DNA of 64,000 bases from RPQJ01 sp963707145 (lineage in GTDB: Bacteria > Pseudomonadota > Gammaproteobacteria > Steroidobacterales > Steroidobacteraceae): assembly GCA_963707145.1 (NCBI GenBank), contig CAVPOQ010000003.1:310001-374000 (forward strand), written 5' to 3'. A model generated the notes under the pieces. The model worked only from the letters and a program-made list of their open reading frames with translations, was not told where the DNA came from and ran no database searches. A program made the position numbers and the translations under genes. Of the stretch, positions 8,295 through 17,107 are shown one piece after another (within the stretch, counting starts at the first letter, position 1; each line of letters begins with the position of its first letter).

Positions 8295-9285
8295 GCAGCG
8301 CCTCGAGCACGGCATGGAGGTCGGCGCCGAGCGGCGCGCTCACGTGCAGCGGCTCGAGCGTGCCCGGGCGATTCACGCCGATCGAGACGGCGTGCAGGAA
8401 CATGCGGTTCAGACCATAGCCACGCAGCGCCTCGTTGCGTTCGCGATCGCCGTACTTGTCGTCGCCGGCCACCGGATGTCCGGCGTACGCCGCGTGCACG
8501 CGGATCTGGTGCGTCTTGCCGGTGCCGAGGTCGACTTCCATCAGCGTCGCCACCGTGCCAAAGAACTGCACCGGCCGGAATGTGCTCACCGTCATCTGGC
8601 CATGGCCGCGCACCGCGACGTGGCGCTCGCCGCCGCGGCGCTCGTCCGTGGCCAGCGCCAGCTCGATGCGCTTCTGGCCGAGGTCCCATTTGCCGCAGAC
8701 GAGTGCCAGGTAGCGCTTCTCGGCACGGCCCTCGCGCAGCTGCGCGTGCAGGTCCCGCAGCGCCGCCCGCCGCTTGGCGACGATCAGGCAGCCGCTGGTC
8801 TCGCGGTCGAGCCGGTGCACGAGATCAAGTTCCCGGGCATCGGGCCGGACCGCCCGCAGCACCTCGATGACGCCGTGGGACATGCCGCTGCCACCGTGGA
8901 CAGCGACCCCGGCGGGCTTGTTGAGCACCAGCAGGTCCGCGTCCTCGTAGACGATGGACTCGGTGAGGAGCCGCTGCAGCGAGGCGCTCGGCGGCCGCGC
9001 GAGCGGTCCGTCCGCCCCAGCCTCGGGCCGGCGCACGGGCGGCAACCGGATCCGGTCGCCCGCCGCGAGGCGCTGATCGGCCTTGGCACGCTTGCTGTTG
9101 ACCCGCACCTCGCCCTTGCGCAGCAGGCGGTACACGTGGGTGCGCGGCACGCCCTTCAGCGTGCGCATCAGGAAGTTGTCGAGTCGCTGCCCGACATCCC
9201 CTTCGCCGGCCTCGACGTATTGCACGCCGCCGGCGCGGTCCGGCGACGCATCCTTGGCATCGGCAGCGCGATTCTCGTAAGCCAT
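8254..9285 (-). CDS. rluC: 23S rRNA pseudouridine synthase RluC
   Basis: RluC isomerises uridines 955, 2504 and 2580 in E. coli 23S rRNA. The 343-residue protein has an N-terminal S4 domain (QRLDNFLMRTLKGVPRTHVYRLLRKG) and the RluA-type catalytic domain with HRLDRETSGCL, in which the Asp is catalytic, followed by RYLALVCGKW and GKTHQIRVHAAYAGHP. RluC usually lies divergent from rne, and here the two are divergent across a 292-base region. Its 3' end overlaps maf tail to tail. The frame is intact from ATG to stop. Confidence 0.96.
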   Translation of the reverse strand: MAYENRAADAKDASPDRAGGVQYVEAGEGDVGQRLDNFLMRTLKGVPRTHVYRLLRKGEVRVNSKRAKADQRLAAGDRIRLPPVRRPEAGADGPLARPPSASLQRLLTESIVYEDADLLVLNKPAGVAVHGGSGMSHGVIEVLRAVRPDARELDLVHRLDRETSGCLIVAKRRAALRDLHAQLREGRAEKRYLALVCGKWDLGQKRIELALATDERRGGERHVAVRGHGQMTVSTFRPVQFFGTVATLMEVDLGTGKTHQIRVHAAYAGHPVAGDDKYGDRERNEALRGYGLNRMFLHAVSIGVNRPGTLEPLHVSAPLGADLHAVLEALLKAPGSRRGARRR

Positions 9286-9577
9286 TGATTTGCCGTAACT
9301 CGCTTGTTAGAGTCCATGTTAGTTGGTTCTGACACGTCAGACCATCGCACTGCCGTGAACACGCGCAGGTGCTGCAGCCCGGGCGGGCAGCGGGCCGACG
9401 CGGGACCGGCGGGCAAGATGCCAACACGCACCAGGATTCGGTCCGGCGCCCGCACGCTTTCGGTGCGTGCGCCACACAACAGCCGCATGACCCAGGCCGC
9501 TGCCAGACCTCTCCCGACAGCCACGGCACCCCCCGTCCGGCCGTTCACGGTCCACAACGCATCACCTGCGAGGACCG
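9286..9577. promoter_or_regulatory. Divergent rluC-rne control region and rne leader
   Basis: This 292-base stretch holds no gene. In enterobacteria the equivalent region carries the rne promoters and a long 5' leader through which RNase E autoregulates. Here I can see one striking element, a TCTGAC-AC-GTCAGA inverted repeat at 9328-9341. I cannot show conserved leader hairpins, and no convincing -35/-10 pair was found. Confidence 0.5.
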
Positions 9578-12406
9578 ATGAAAAGAATGCTCGTCAATGC
9601 AACTCAAGAAGAAGAGTTGCGCGTCGCACTGGTGGACGGCCAGCGGATCTATGACCTCGACATCGAGATCCCGTCCCGGGAAACCAAGAAAGCCAACGTC
9701 TACAAGGGTCGCATCACCCGCGTAGAGCCCAGCCTCGAAGCATGCTTCGTCGATTACGGCGCCGAACGCCACGGCTTCCTGCCGCTCAAGGAGATTTCCC
9801 GCGACTACTTCAAGCCGCAGGAGAACGGCGGCGAAGGCCGTCCCGGCATGCGCGAGCTGGTCTCCGAGGGCCAGGAACTGATCGTCCAGGTCGAGAAGGA
9901 GGAGCGCGGCAACAAGGGTGCGGCGCTCACCACCTTCGTGAGCCTCGCCGGGCGCTTCCTCGTGCTGATGCCGAACAACCCGCGCGCCGGCGGCGTGTCG
10001 CGCCGTATCGAGGGCGACGACCGGGACCAGCTTCGGGAGGCCATGGAGAGCCTGCAGATGCCCGACGGCATGGGCGCCATCGTGCGCACCGCCGGCGTCG
10101 GGCGCACGGCCGAGGAACTGCAGTGGGACGTCAACAACCTGGTCGACGTCTGGAACGCCATCAGGAACGCCTCTGAGGGCCGCCCCGCCCCGTTCCTGAT
10201 CTACCAGGAGAGCAAGGCGATCCTGCGCGCGCTGCGCGACTACCTCTCCGACGACATCGGCGAGATTCTGGTCGACAAGCGCGAGATCTACGAGGAAGCG
10301 CGCGAGTACATGCAGCGCTTCATGCCGGGCAACCAGCGCAAGCTCAAGCTCTACGACGACCACGTCCCGCTGTTCACCCGCTACCAGATCGAGAGCCAGA
10401 TCGAGTCGGCATACTCGCACAAGGTGAACCTGCCCTCCGGCGGCAGCATCGTCATCGACCACACCGAGGCGCTGGTCTCGATCGACATCAACTCGGCGCG
10501 CAGCACCCGCGGCAGCGACATCGAGACCACCGCCTGCAACACCAACCTCGAGGCGGCCGACGAGATCGCCCGCCAGATGCGACTGCGCGACGTGGGCGGC
10601 CTGATCGTCATCGACTTCATCGACATGGAGTCGACGAAGAACCAGCGCGCGGTCGAGGACCGCCTGCGCGACGCGGTGAAGCAGGACCGCGCCCGCATCC
10701 AGATCGGGCGAATCTCGCGCTTCGGCCTCCTCGAGCTGTCGCGCCAGCGCCTGCGCCCCTCGATCAGCGAGTCGACGAGCATCACCTGCCCGCGCTGCAA
10801 CGGCATGGGCGTGATCCGCAGCGTCGAGTCGCTGGCGCTCGCCATCCTGCGCCTGATCGGCGAGGAGGCGCGCAAGGACCGTACCGCCAAGGTGATCGCG
10901 CAGCTGCCGGTGGACGTCGCCACCTACCTGATGAACGAGAAGCGGGACTGGCTGCAGAGCATCGAACAGCGCAGCGACATGGGCGTCATCCTGGTGCCCA
11001 ATCGCTATCTCGAGACGCCCGCCTACGAGATCCGCCGCGTGCGCGACGACGAACTCGGCCTGCCCGAGTTCTCGATGATCAGCCACCAGATGGCGGTGCA
11101 GCCGCAGATCGATCTCGAGGCCATCGCTGCCGAGGAGAAGGCGCCGCCGCCGCCCCCGGTGCCGGCCGTGACGACCGTGGTGCCGAGCACGCCCGCGCCG
11201 CCGCCGGCGCCGGAGCCCGTGGCGGCGGCAGTGGCGCCGGTGGTGGTCGCGGCGCCCGTGGTCGTGCCGCAGTACGGCCCTCGCGACGGAGTGTTCGTCC
11301 GCGCGTGGCACTGGTTGTTCGGCGACAAACGCGCACCGGAGCCGGTCGCCGCCGCGCCGGTGCCGCGTGTCGAGCAGGAGCGTGGTCGGGACCGTGGGCG
11401 CGAGCGGGGTCACGAGCGTGGCCGCGATCGCGATCGCAGCCGCGACCGGGATCGCGAACCGCGGCAAGGCGCACGCGACGAGCAGCGGCGCGACGGACGC
11501 CGGGACGAACGTGGCGCTCGGGACGAGCAGCGGCGGGACGAGACTCGTCGCAGCGGCGGCCGGGACGAGCCGCGCGGCGAACAGCGTGGCGAACGGCGCC
11601 CGGATCAGCCGCGTCGCGACGAACGCGGTGAGCGGAGCAGGCGACCGGAGCACGCGGCGGGCGGCCAGCGCGACGCGCAGCGTGAGGGCCAGCGCGAGGG
11701 TCAACGCGAAGGGCCGCGCAGCAGCGATCGGCGCGAGGGCCCGCGCGAACGCCGTCCGGACGGCCAGCAGCCTCGGGGCAGTCAGCCGGCGAGTTCCGCG
11801 GCGCAGGATCAACCGCGCCAGGACCTCGCCCCGCGGCCGGAACAACTGCCGCGACAGGAACCGGTGCCCCCGGTCGAGCCGGCATTGCGGACCGAACAGT
11901 CGGTTCCCGACTCCGCCGTGGTGGCGCTCACCGCGTCGGCGGGCGCACTGCCTGCGGTGATGAACGCGGCAGCGTCGGGCGGGCCGGACGCGCCCGCACC
12001 GGAGGGTGCGAGTTCGCGCCCCGATCGCACGGATCGTCCCGAAGGCGAACGTGGCGAGCGCACTGGACGCCGCTCGCGCCGCGGAGGACGGCGGCGCCGC
12101 CGGGATTCGGGTGAGCCGAATGCCGGTGAGCCGAATGCCGGTGAGCCGGCGGCTGGCGACGGCGCCGGAGCCGAGCCCGCGATGGACGGTGGCGCGCCGG
12201 GGCCACAGTCGTTCGATTTCGAGCGTTTGCCGGTTGCGGCCGCGCCGGTTCGTCCGGTCGAGCCCGCGGCCCCGCCCCGTCCGGCTGAACCGGCCGCGCC
12301 GCCGCGCGCGGTCGAATCGGCGTCCGCGGTGCTGGAGCCGCGCCCCGAGTGGACGCCGACACCGCCGAGCGACGCGACGCGCGAGGCCCCCCGCAGCGAG
12401 CCCTGA
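9578..12406 (+). CDS. rne: Ribonuclease E with long basic, low-complexity C-terminus
   Basis: This is the endoribonuclease that initiates mRNA decay and processes rRNA and tRNA. The N-terminal half (about residues 1-520) is well conserved: MKRMLVNATQEEELRVALVD, an S1 domain (ANVYKGRITRVEPSLEACFV), the DNase-I-like catalytic part with SIDINSARS and IVIDFIDM supplying the two metal-binding aspartates, and the zinc-link CPRCNG. The C-terminal half (about 520-942) is disordered: a proline/valine-rich linker, then a long Arg/Asp/Glu/Gly-rich tract containing DNA tandem repeats, then a Pro/Ala-rich end. That region normally carries RNA-binding and degradosome-binding microdomains. The reading frame is intact over 942 codons, in contrast with the damaged genes to its left. 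Confidence 0.97.
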   Translation: MKRMLVNATQEEELRVALVDGQRIYDLDIEIPSRETKKANVYKGRITRVEPSLEACFVDYGAERHGFLPLKEISRDYFKPQENGGEGRPGMRELVSEGQELIVQVEKEERGNKGAALTTFVSLAGRFLVLMPNNPRAGGVSRRIEGDDRDQLREAMESLQMPDGMGAIVRTAGVGRTAEELQWDVNNLVDVWNAIRNASEGRPAPFLIYQESKAILRALRDYLSDDIGEILVDKREIYEEAREYMQRFMPGNQRKLKLYDDHVPLFTRYQIESQIESAYSHKVNLPSGGSIVIDHTEALVSIDINSARSTRGSDIETTACNTNLEAADEIARQMRLRDVGGLIVIDFIDMESTKNQRAVEDRLRDAVKQDRARIQIGRISRFGLLELSRQRLRPSISESTSITCPRCNGMGVIRSVESLALAILRLIGEEARKDRTAKVIAQLPVDVATYLMNEKRDWLQSIEQRSDMGVILVPNRYLETPAYEIRRVRDDELGLPEFSMISHQMAVQPQIDLEAIAAEEKAPPPPPVPAVTTVVPSTPAPPPAPEPVAAAVAPVVVAAPVVVPQYGPRDGVFVRAWHWLFGDKRAPEPVAAAPVPRVEQERGRDRGRERGHERGRDRDRSRDRDREPRQGARDEQRRDGRRDERGARDEQRRDETRRSGGRDEPRGEQRGERRPDQPRRDERGERSRRPEHAAGGQRDAQREGQREGQREGPRSSDRREGPRERRPDGQQPRGSQPASSAAQDQPRQDLAPRPEQLPRQEPVPPVEPALRTEQSVPDSAVVALTASAGALPAVMNAAASGGPDAPAPEGASSRPDRTDRPEGERGERTGRRSRRGGRRRRRDSGEPNAGEPNAGEPAAGDGAGAEPAMDGGAPGPQSFDFERLPVAAAPVRPVEPAAPPRPAEPAAPPRAVESASAVLEPRPEWTPTPPSDATREAPRSEP
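11678..11713 (+). repeat. rne: Three 12-bp tandem units inside rne (QREG repeats)
   Basis: Three imperfect copies of CAGCGCGAGGGT-type units encode Gln-Arg-Glu-Gly three times within the Arg-rich C-terminal tract of RNase E. They are probably slippage-generated and variable in number between strains (inference). Confidence 0.85.
12110..12148 (+). repeat. rne: Tandem 15-bp repeat inside rne (GEPNA repeats)
   Basis: Two exact copies of GGTGAGCCGAATGCC (12110-12124, 12125-12139) are followed by a diverging third. They encode Gly-Glu-Pro-Asn-Ala repeats in the disordered tail of RNase E. Confidence 0.9.
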
Positions 12407-12414
12407 CCCGGACT

Positions 12415-12447
12415 CCCGGCGCCGTCGCGATTAGCGACGGCGCCGGG
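12415..12447. terminator. GC-rich hairpin between rne and the phosphatase gene
   Basis: A perfect 14-bp inverted repeat, CCCGGCGCCGTCGC paired with its complement, flanks the 5-base loop GATTA, nine bases after the rne stop. The loop contains the stop codon (TAA on the minus strand) of the convergent phosphatase gene. There is no T-tract on either side, so it may act as a bidirectional 3'-end stabiliser or a Rho-assisted terminator. Confidence 0.65.
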
Positions 12448-12913
12448 CCTGTCGCTGCAGCACTTCCGCGAGCAGTCCTGCGGAGGCTTCCTCGGCCAGG
12501 TCGAGCACCTGTTCGAATCCAACCGGCCCGCCGTAGTACGGGTCGGGCACGTCCATGTCGCCCTCCCCGTCAGCGAATTCCATGAACAGGCGGATGCGCT
12601 GGTGGTATGCGGCGGAGCTGCGCTCGAGCAGCACTTCGCGGTTCAGTCGGTCCATCGCCACGACCAGGTCGTAGCGCTCGAAGTCCACGTCCTCGACCTG
12701 CCGGGCGCGCAGCCCGCGCAGGTCGATGCCGCGGCGGGCGGCGGCGGCAATGGCACGCGGGTCGGGCGGCTCGCCGACGTGATAGTCGTGAGTGCCGGCG
12801 GAGTCGATCTCGAGATCCGCCTGCGGCGCCCGCTCGGCGGCCAGCTTCCGGAACACGCCCTCCGCGGTCGGGGAGCGGCAGATGTTGCCCATGCACACGA
12901 ACAGGATTCGCAT
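12431..12913 (-). CDS. Low-molecular-weight protein tyrosine phosphatase
   Basis: A 160-residue cytoplasmic phosphatase. The active-site P-loop lies at residues 7-14 (C-M-G-N-I-C-R-S, with Cys7 as nucleophile and Arg13 binding phosphate). The general-acid Asp lies in DVPDPYYGG near the C-terminus, as in the family. Bacterial members often regulate exopolysaccharide or stress kinases, but no tyrosine kinase gene is visible here, so the substrate is unknown. It is convergent with rne, and its stop codon lies in the loop of the shared hairpin. The reading frame is intact from the ATG at 12913. Confidence 0.95.
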   Translation of the reverse strand: MRILFVCMGNICRSPTAEGVFRKLAAERAPQADLEIDSAGTHDYHVGEPPDPRAIAAAARRGIDLRGLRARQVEDVDFERYDLVVAMDRLNREVLLERSSAAYHQRIRLFMEFADGEGDMDVPDPYYGGPVGFEQVLDLAEEASAGLLAEVLQRQARRRR

Positions 12914-13168
12914 CAGCGCGTCCTCACCCTCGAAGGCAGCAGGAAATTCTAGCCGGGAGCCGCTGGCCGGGTCCGATCAGCAGACTCCACAGCCCTCGGT
13001 TGGTACGTATTTCTACCTATATGTGTTTCGTTAAATTGAGATCGAACTTCGGGGGTCCGAAGACCCCGTCGGTCCGGGACGTACCAGGGAAGCCCCGGGA
13101 CGGCGGTTGAGTCACCTGCCCGCGTCTGTCCGCGCCACAACCAACAAACAAACGATCGGAGGGGAGCC
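12914..13168 (+). other. Intergenic region upstream of the secreted protease
   Basis: This 255-base gap has an AT-rich patch (about 13000-13040), unusual for the window and a plausible promoter region, although no clear -35/-10 pair fits. A hairpin follows at 13052-13067 (GGGGTC, loop CGAA, GACCCC). A strong GGAGGGG ribosome-binding site precedes the protease ATG at 13169. Confidence 0.5.
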
Positions 13169-15727
13169 ATGAACAGGCAATTGCGATTTTTCTTCGGCGC
13201 ATGCGTCGCCGGCACACTCCTGGCGACGTCAATGGTGGACGCCGTCGCCCAGAACAGCCCGAGCGTGGCGGAGGATCCGGCCGCCAACCGTGGTCCCGAT
13301 TCGGCCAGCCCGCACGCCCGGGTTCCCGACTACGTCCTCGATGCCAAGCCGATCAGGCCACCGGCGCCCCGCGCGGTGCCGCTGCCCGTCCATCCGCTGG
13401 ATACCGAAGTGTACGACGCAACCACTGGCCAGACGACGATCATTGCGGCGCCGCCGGCGGCTCCGGAGATGCCTGGGGTGAGGACGACGGCACCCTACGC
13501 GGGCCTGTTGTCTGATCGGTCGCCTGCGTCGGACCTGCCGGGGCCCGGGACGGAGAGCGTCATCGGGGGAGACGGTCGCGTACAGATCTCCCCGGCCACG
13601 GCCTTCCCGTGGCGGACCATCGTCTCCATCTACGTGACGTTCCCGAACGGCGAAACGGGCGGCTGCACGGGTGAGATGATCGACGGGTACCGCCTGTACA
13701 CGGCCGGTCACTGCGTGCACAACGGCGCGTGGTACAGCTCGCTGACGGTGTATCCGGGCCGGGACGGCAGCTCGATGCCGTATCACTTCGCCAAGGCCAC
13801 CTACGCCCGCTCGTACACCGGCTGGACAGTGAACCAGGACGACGAGCACGACTGGTCCGTGGTGACGCTCGACCGCCGCATCGGCAATTTCACGGGCTGG
13901 ATGGGTCGCATCACCCGGGGCTGCGTGTGGCCGTACATCAACGGCGTCGGCTGCGACGGCCTCTACTTCGGCACCTGGAACACCGCTGGCTATCCAGACT
14001 TGGCGCCGGACGGTACCGCGGGCAACGGGCGCATGTACTTCGACGACGACACCGGCCTGAAGGCCAATGACAACAACCACTGGTACTACAACGACACGCG
14101 CCCTGGAAACAGCGGCGGACCCGTGTGGTATTTCGACGGCACGAATCGCTACATCGGCACCATCCACGCCTACGGCGACGACGGCAGCGGCGCCAATCAC
14201 GGCACGCGGCTGAACCAGGACAAATACGACCGCACGATCAGCTGGCTCACCGACGGCGGCGACGGCGCTGCGCCGACCGACCGCCCTGACCTGTTCGACG
14301 ACGGCGCCGTTTACTTCTATGGCTCACCGACCACCGCCGCCCGCGGCATCACGACGATGTCGGTGGGCAGCGACGAGCGCAACAACGGCACGGCGGCCGC
14401 GGGCGGGCACTGGAACCGCTACGTGCTCTCTTCGAACAACATCATCAGCACCGGCGACTACACGCTGTGCGAGGCGTTCGTCGCCAGCATCGGGACGTTC
14501 ACCTGGGCCAATTCGGACTGCTCCGCCGTGGTGCCGAACACCATTCCCGCGGGCAGCTACTACCTCGGCGTGATCTACGACGTCTACGGCAACCAGAGCG
14601 AGTTCGACGAGAGCAACAACACGGCGTACCGAACGACGCTCTACACGATCCAGAATCCCGTTGCGCTCAACGTGACCAGGGCCGGCACCGGCACGGGCAC
14701 CGTCACCAGTTCGCCGGGCGGGATCAACTGCGGTGCCGACTGCACGCAGGACTACGCGCCCGGCACGAACGTCACGCTGACCGCCGCAGCGGCGCTCGGG
14801 TCGGCCTTCACAGGCTGGGGTGGAGCCTGCGCAGGCACGTCGAGCAGCTGCGTCGTGAGCATGACCGCCGCCAAGTCGGTAACCGCGACCTTCCAGCCGG
14901 TCTTTGCGCTCAGCGTGTCGAAACTGGGTAACGGCGGCTCCGGCACGGTCACCAGTGCGCCCGCCGGCATCAACTGTGGGGGCGACTGCTCCGAGGACTA
15001 CGTGTCCGGCACCAGCGTGACGCTGTCGGCGGCACCGGGTCCCGGTTCGGTCTTCGCGGGCTGGGGCGGCGCGTGCGCGGGCACCGGCAACTGCATCGTG
15101 TCGATGACCGCGGTCCGTTCCGTGACGGCCACGTTCAACATTCCGCCCGAACTCACCAGCTTCGTGCTGACCAAGGCGGAGGTCGCGGGCTGCAAGTCCG
15201 TCACCGGCAAGCTCGCGCTGAACGTGCCTGCGCCTCCGGGCGGCTTCACGGTCACGGTGACCGACACGCTCGCAAACGCCACGCCACCCGCCACGGTGAC
15301 CTTCGCCGCGGGCGCGATCACGAAGTCCTTCTCCATCAAGTCGACGGCGGTCGGCTCGAAGCAGAGTGGTCAGATCACCGTGAAGGGCACCGTCGCCTCG
15401 ATCAGTCAGCCGCTCTCGCTGCGCCAGATGGGCATGCTGTCCGTCTCCCTCACGCCCAACCCGGTGGTGGGCGGCGCACCGGTGAGCGGCATCGCCAAGC
15501 TGGAGTGTGCGGCGGGACCGGGCTCGATCACCGCAACGCTGTCGAGCACGCTCCCGGGTGCCGCGCAGCCGACGGTGGCCAGCCTCAAGTTCCCGGCCGG
15601 CACGCAGTCGCTGCCGTTCACCGTGAACACGACGGCGGTCGCGGCTGTCACCAAGCCGCGGATCAACGTGGTGGCCAATGGCATCACCAAGTACAAGGTG
15701 CTGACCGTCAATCCGCCGCCGCCCTGA
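13169..15727 (+). CDS. Secreted trypsin-like serine protease (S1/glutamyl-endopeptidase type) with CARDB-like and repeat domains
   Basis: This is an extracellular endopeptidase of 852 residues. It has a Sec signal peptide (residues 1-28, MNRQLRFFFGACVAGTLLAT start, cleavage near DAVAQ) and a proline-rich propeptide to about 150. A chymotrypsin-fold domain follows with the triad His181 (TAGHCV), Asp228 (EHDWSVV) and Ser315 (RPGNSGGP). Residues about 375-495 look like a CARDB adhesion module (DESNNTAYRTT end). Two paralogous repeats of about 75 residues follow (roughly 505-580 and 583-657), each with GTVTS, INCG-DC, a WGGACAG core and SVTATF. The remainder is beta-rich and Ig-like. The cysteine pairs suggest disulfides, and no sorting signal is visible. 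It is a stand-alone transcription unit with its own terminator. Confidence 0.9.
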   Translation: MNRQLRFFFGACVAGTLLATSMVDAVAQNSPSVAEDPAANRGPDSASPHARVPDYVLDAKPIRPPAPRAVPLPVHPLDTEVYDATTGQTTIIAAPPAAPEMPGVRTTAPYAGLLSDRSPASDLPGPGTESVIGGDGRVQISPATAFPWRTIVSIYVTFPNGETGGCTGEMIDGYRLYTAGHCVHNGAWYSSLTVYPGRDGSSMPYHFAKATYARSYTGWTVNQDDEHDWSVVTLDRRIGNFTGWMGRITRGCVWPYINGVGCDGLYFGTWNTAGYPDLAPDGTAGNGRMYFDDDTGLKANDNNHWYYNDTRPGNSGGPVWYFDGTNRYIGTIHAYGDDGSGANHGTRLNQDKYDRTISWLTDGGDGAAPTDRPDLFDDGAVYFYGSPTTAARGITTMSVGSDERNNGTAAAGGHWNRYVLSSNNIISTGDYTLCEAFVASIGTFTWANSDCSAVVPNTIPAGSYYLGVIYDVYGNQSEFDESNNTAYRTTLYTIQNPVALNVTRAGTGTGTVTSSPGGINCGADCTQDYAPGTNVTLTAAAALGSAFTGWGGACAGTSSSCVVSMTAAKSVTATFQPVFALSVSKLGNGGSGTVTSAPAGINCGGDCSEDYVSGTSVTLSAAPGPGSVFAGWGGACAGTGNCIVSMTAVRSVTATFNIPPELTSFVLTKAEVAGCKSVTGKLALNVPAPPGGFTVTVTDTLANATPPATVTFAAGAITKSFSIKSTAVGSKQSGQITVKGTVASISQPLSLRQMGMLSVSLTPNPVVGGAPVSGIAKLECAAGPGSITATLSSTLPGAAQPTVASLKFPAGTQSLPFTVNTTAVAAVTKPRINVVANGITKYKVLTVNPPPP

Positions 15728-15760
15728 ACCGACGGCACGCGATTCTCCGGACCGGAGAGC

Positions 15761-15795
15761 AGGACCCCGCTACGGCGGGGTCCTCTTCGTTTCGA
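15761..15795 (+). terminator. Rho-independent terminator of the protease gene
   Basis: A perfect 10-bp stem AGGACCCCGC / GCGGGGTCCT with loop TACG is followed by a pyrimidine/T-rich tail (CTTCGTTTC). It begins 34 bases after the protease stop. Confidence 0.85.
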
Positions 15796-15891
15796 AGGCC
15801 AGGCAGCCGATCCGAAATCCCACCCGCGGCGAACAGGGGCACAGGTCATGAACTTCCGAATCGATCCGTGACCCACCGCGGGACGCCACAC

Positions 15892-17097
15892 ATGAAGACA
15901 CGCACGCGACGCATCCTGCTCACCACGGCCGGGATTCTGATCGCCGCGCTCGCCGCGCTGGCGGCCTTCGTGGCCTGGGGGCCGATTCCGGTGTCCGACA
16001 AGCGCGTGATGCTCGACTTCATGCTCGGCCGTGGCATCGCTCCGCCGAGCGCGGACACCGTCGCCGCGCGTCTGCGGGTACCGCCGGGGTTTCGCCTGCA
16101 GGTGTACTCGAGCGACGTGCCGCTGGCGCGCGTCATGGCGTTCACTCCGACGGGCGACCTGATCGTGAGCCGCACCCGCGGCAACGTCGTTTCGATCCTC
16201 GAGCGCGACCGCAACGGCGACGGCGCGGCCGACGGCCAGCGGGTGCTGCTCGACGGCCTCGACGGGCCGCACGGCCTCGCGCTGCACGAGGGCTGGCTGT
16301 ACGTGGCCGAGCGCACCCGGGTGAGCCGCGCCCGCTTCGACGCGACCGCCGGCCGCGTCACGGGTCCTCTCGAGCCTGTGCTCGCCGGCCTCACCACCGA
16401 CGGCTTCCACCAGACCAAGACCATTGGCTTCGGACCCGACGGCTGGCTTTACCTCGCGCAGGGCTCGAGCTGCAACGTCTGCGTCGAGAAGGATCCGCGC
16501 CGCGCGACCGTGATGCGCATGCGCCCCGACGGCGGCGATGCCGCGCTCGTCGCCACGGGGCTGCGCAACAGCGTCGGGTTCGACTGGGCGCCCTGGGACG
16601 GAGCGCTCTACGCGACCGACAACGGCCGCGACCTGCTCGGCGACGATTTCCCCCCGGACGAACTGAACCGCATCGAGCAGGGCAGCTTCTACGGCTGGCC
16701 CTACGTGAACGGCTTCGGCGTGCCCGACCCCGACCTTGGCGGCCAGTACGCGGGCGAGCCCCCGCCCAGCGATCCGGCGCACGGCTTCAGTCCGCACAAC
16801 GCTCCGCTCGGCATCCATTTTCTGCGCGACGCGCCAGTGCCGGGTTTCGAACGTACGGCACTCGTCGCGCTCCATGGCTCCTGGAATCGCACGACTCCCG
16901 ACGGCTACAAGGTGGTCGCGCTGCGCTGGCGCGACGACGGCACGGTCGAGGAATCGGACTTCCTCACCGGCTTCCTCGGCACCGAGGGCATCATCGGTCG
17001 CCCCGCGTTCGTCACCGAGGGGCCGGACGGCGCGATCTACGTGTCGGACGACTACGCGGGCGTGATCTACCGGGTGAGCGCCGCGACCGCTCCCTAG
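15892..17097 (+). CDS. Membrane-anchored PQQ-type sugar (sorbosone) dehydrogenase-like beta-propeller
   Basis: A 401-residue protein with an N-terminal transmembrane anchor or uncleaved signal (residues 7-31, hydrophobic Ala/Leu), then a six-bladed propeller of the soluble glucose/L-sorbosone dehydrogenase superfamily. Motifs include VPPGFRLQVYSSDVPLARVM, DGPHGLALHEGWLYVAE, FHQTKTIGFGPDGWLYLAQG, TGLRNSVGFDWAP and ALVALHGSWNRTTPDGYKV. This family commonly oxidises aldoses in the periplasm with PQQ, but many members have unknown substrates, and no pqq genes lie in the window. The start at ATG 15892 is close to the hydrophobic segment. It follows the protease terminator, so it is probably transcribed separately. 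Confidence 0.88.
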   Translation: MKTRTRRILLTTAGILIAALAALAAFVAWGPIPVSDKRVMLDFMLGRGIAPPSADTVAARLRVPPGFRLQVYSSDVPLARVMAFTPTGDLIVSRTRGNVVSILERDRNGDGAADGQRVLLDGLDGPHGLALHEGWLYVAERTRVSRARFDATAGRVTGPLEPVLAGLTTDGFHQTKTIGFGPDGWLYLAQGSSCNVCVEKDPRRATVMRMRPDGGDAALVATGLRNSVGFDWAPWDGALYATDNGRDLLGDDFPPDELNRIEQGSFYGWPYVNGFGVPDPDLGGQYAGEPPPSDPAHGFSPHNAPLGIHFLRDAPVPGFERTALVALHGSWNRTTPDGYKVVALRWRDDGTVEESDFLTGFLGTEGIIGRPAFVTEGPDGAIYVSDDYAGVIYRVSAATAP

Positions 17098-17107
17098 TCG
17101 ACGCAGG

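Noticed and set aside
13052..13067. Riboswitch in the protease leader
   Set aside because: Only a single 6-bp hairpin with a CGAA loop is visible; no conserved aptamer pattern could be recognised.
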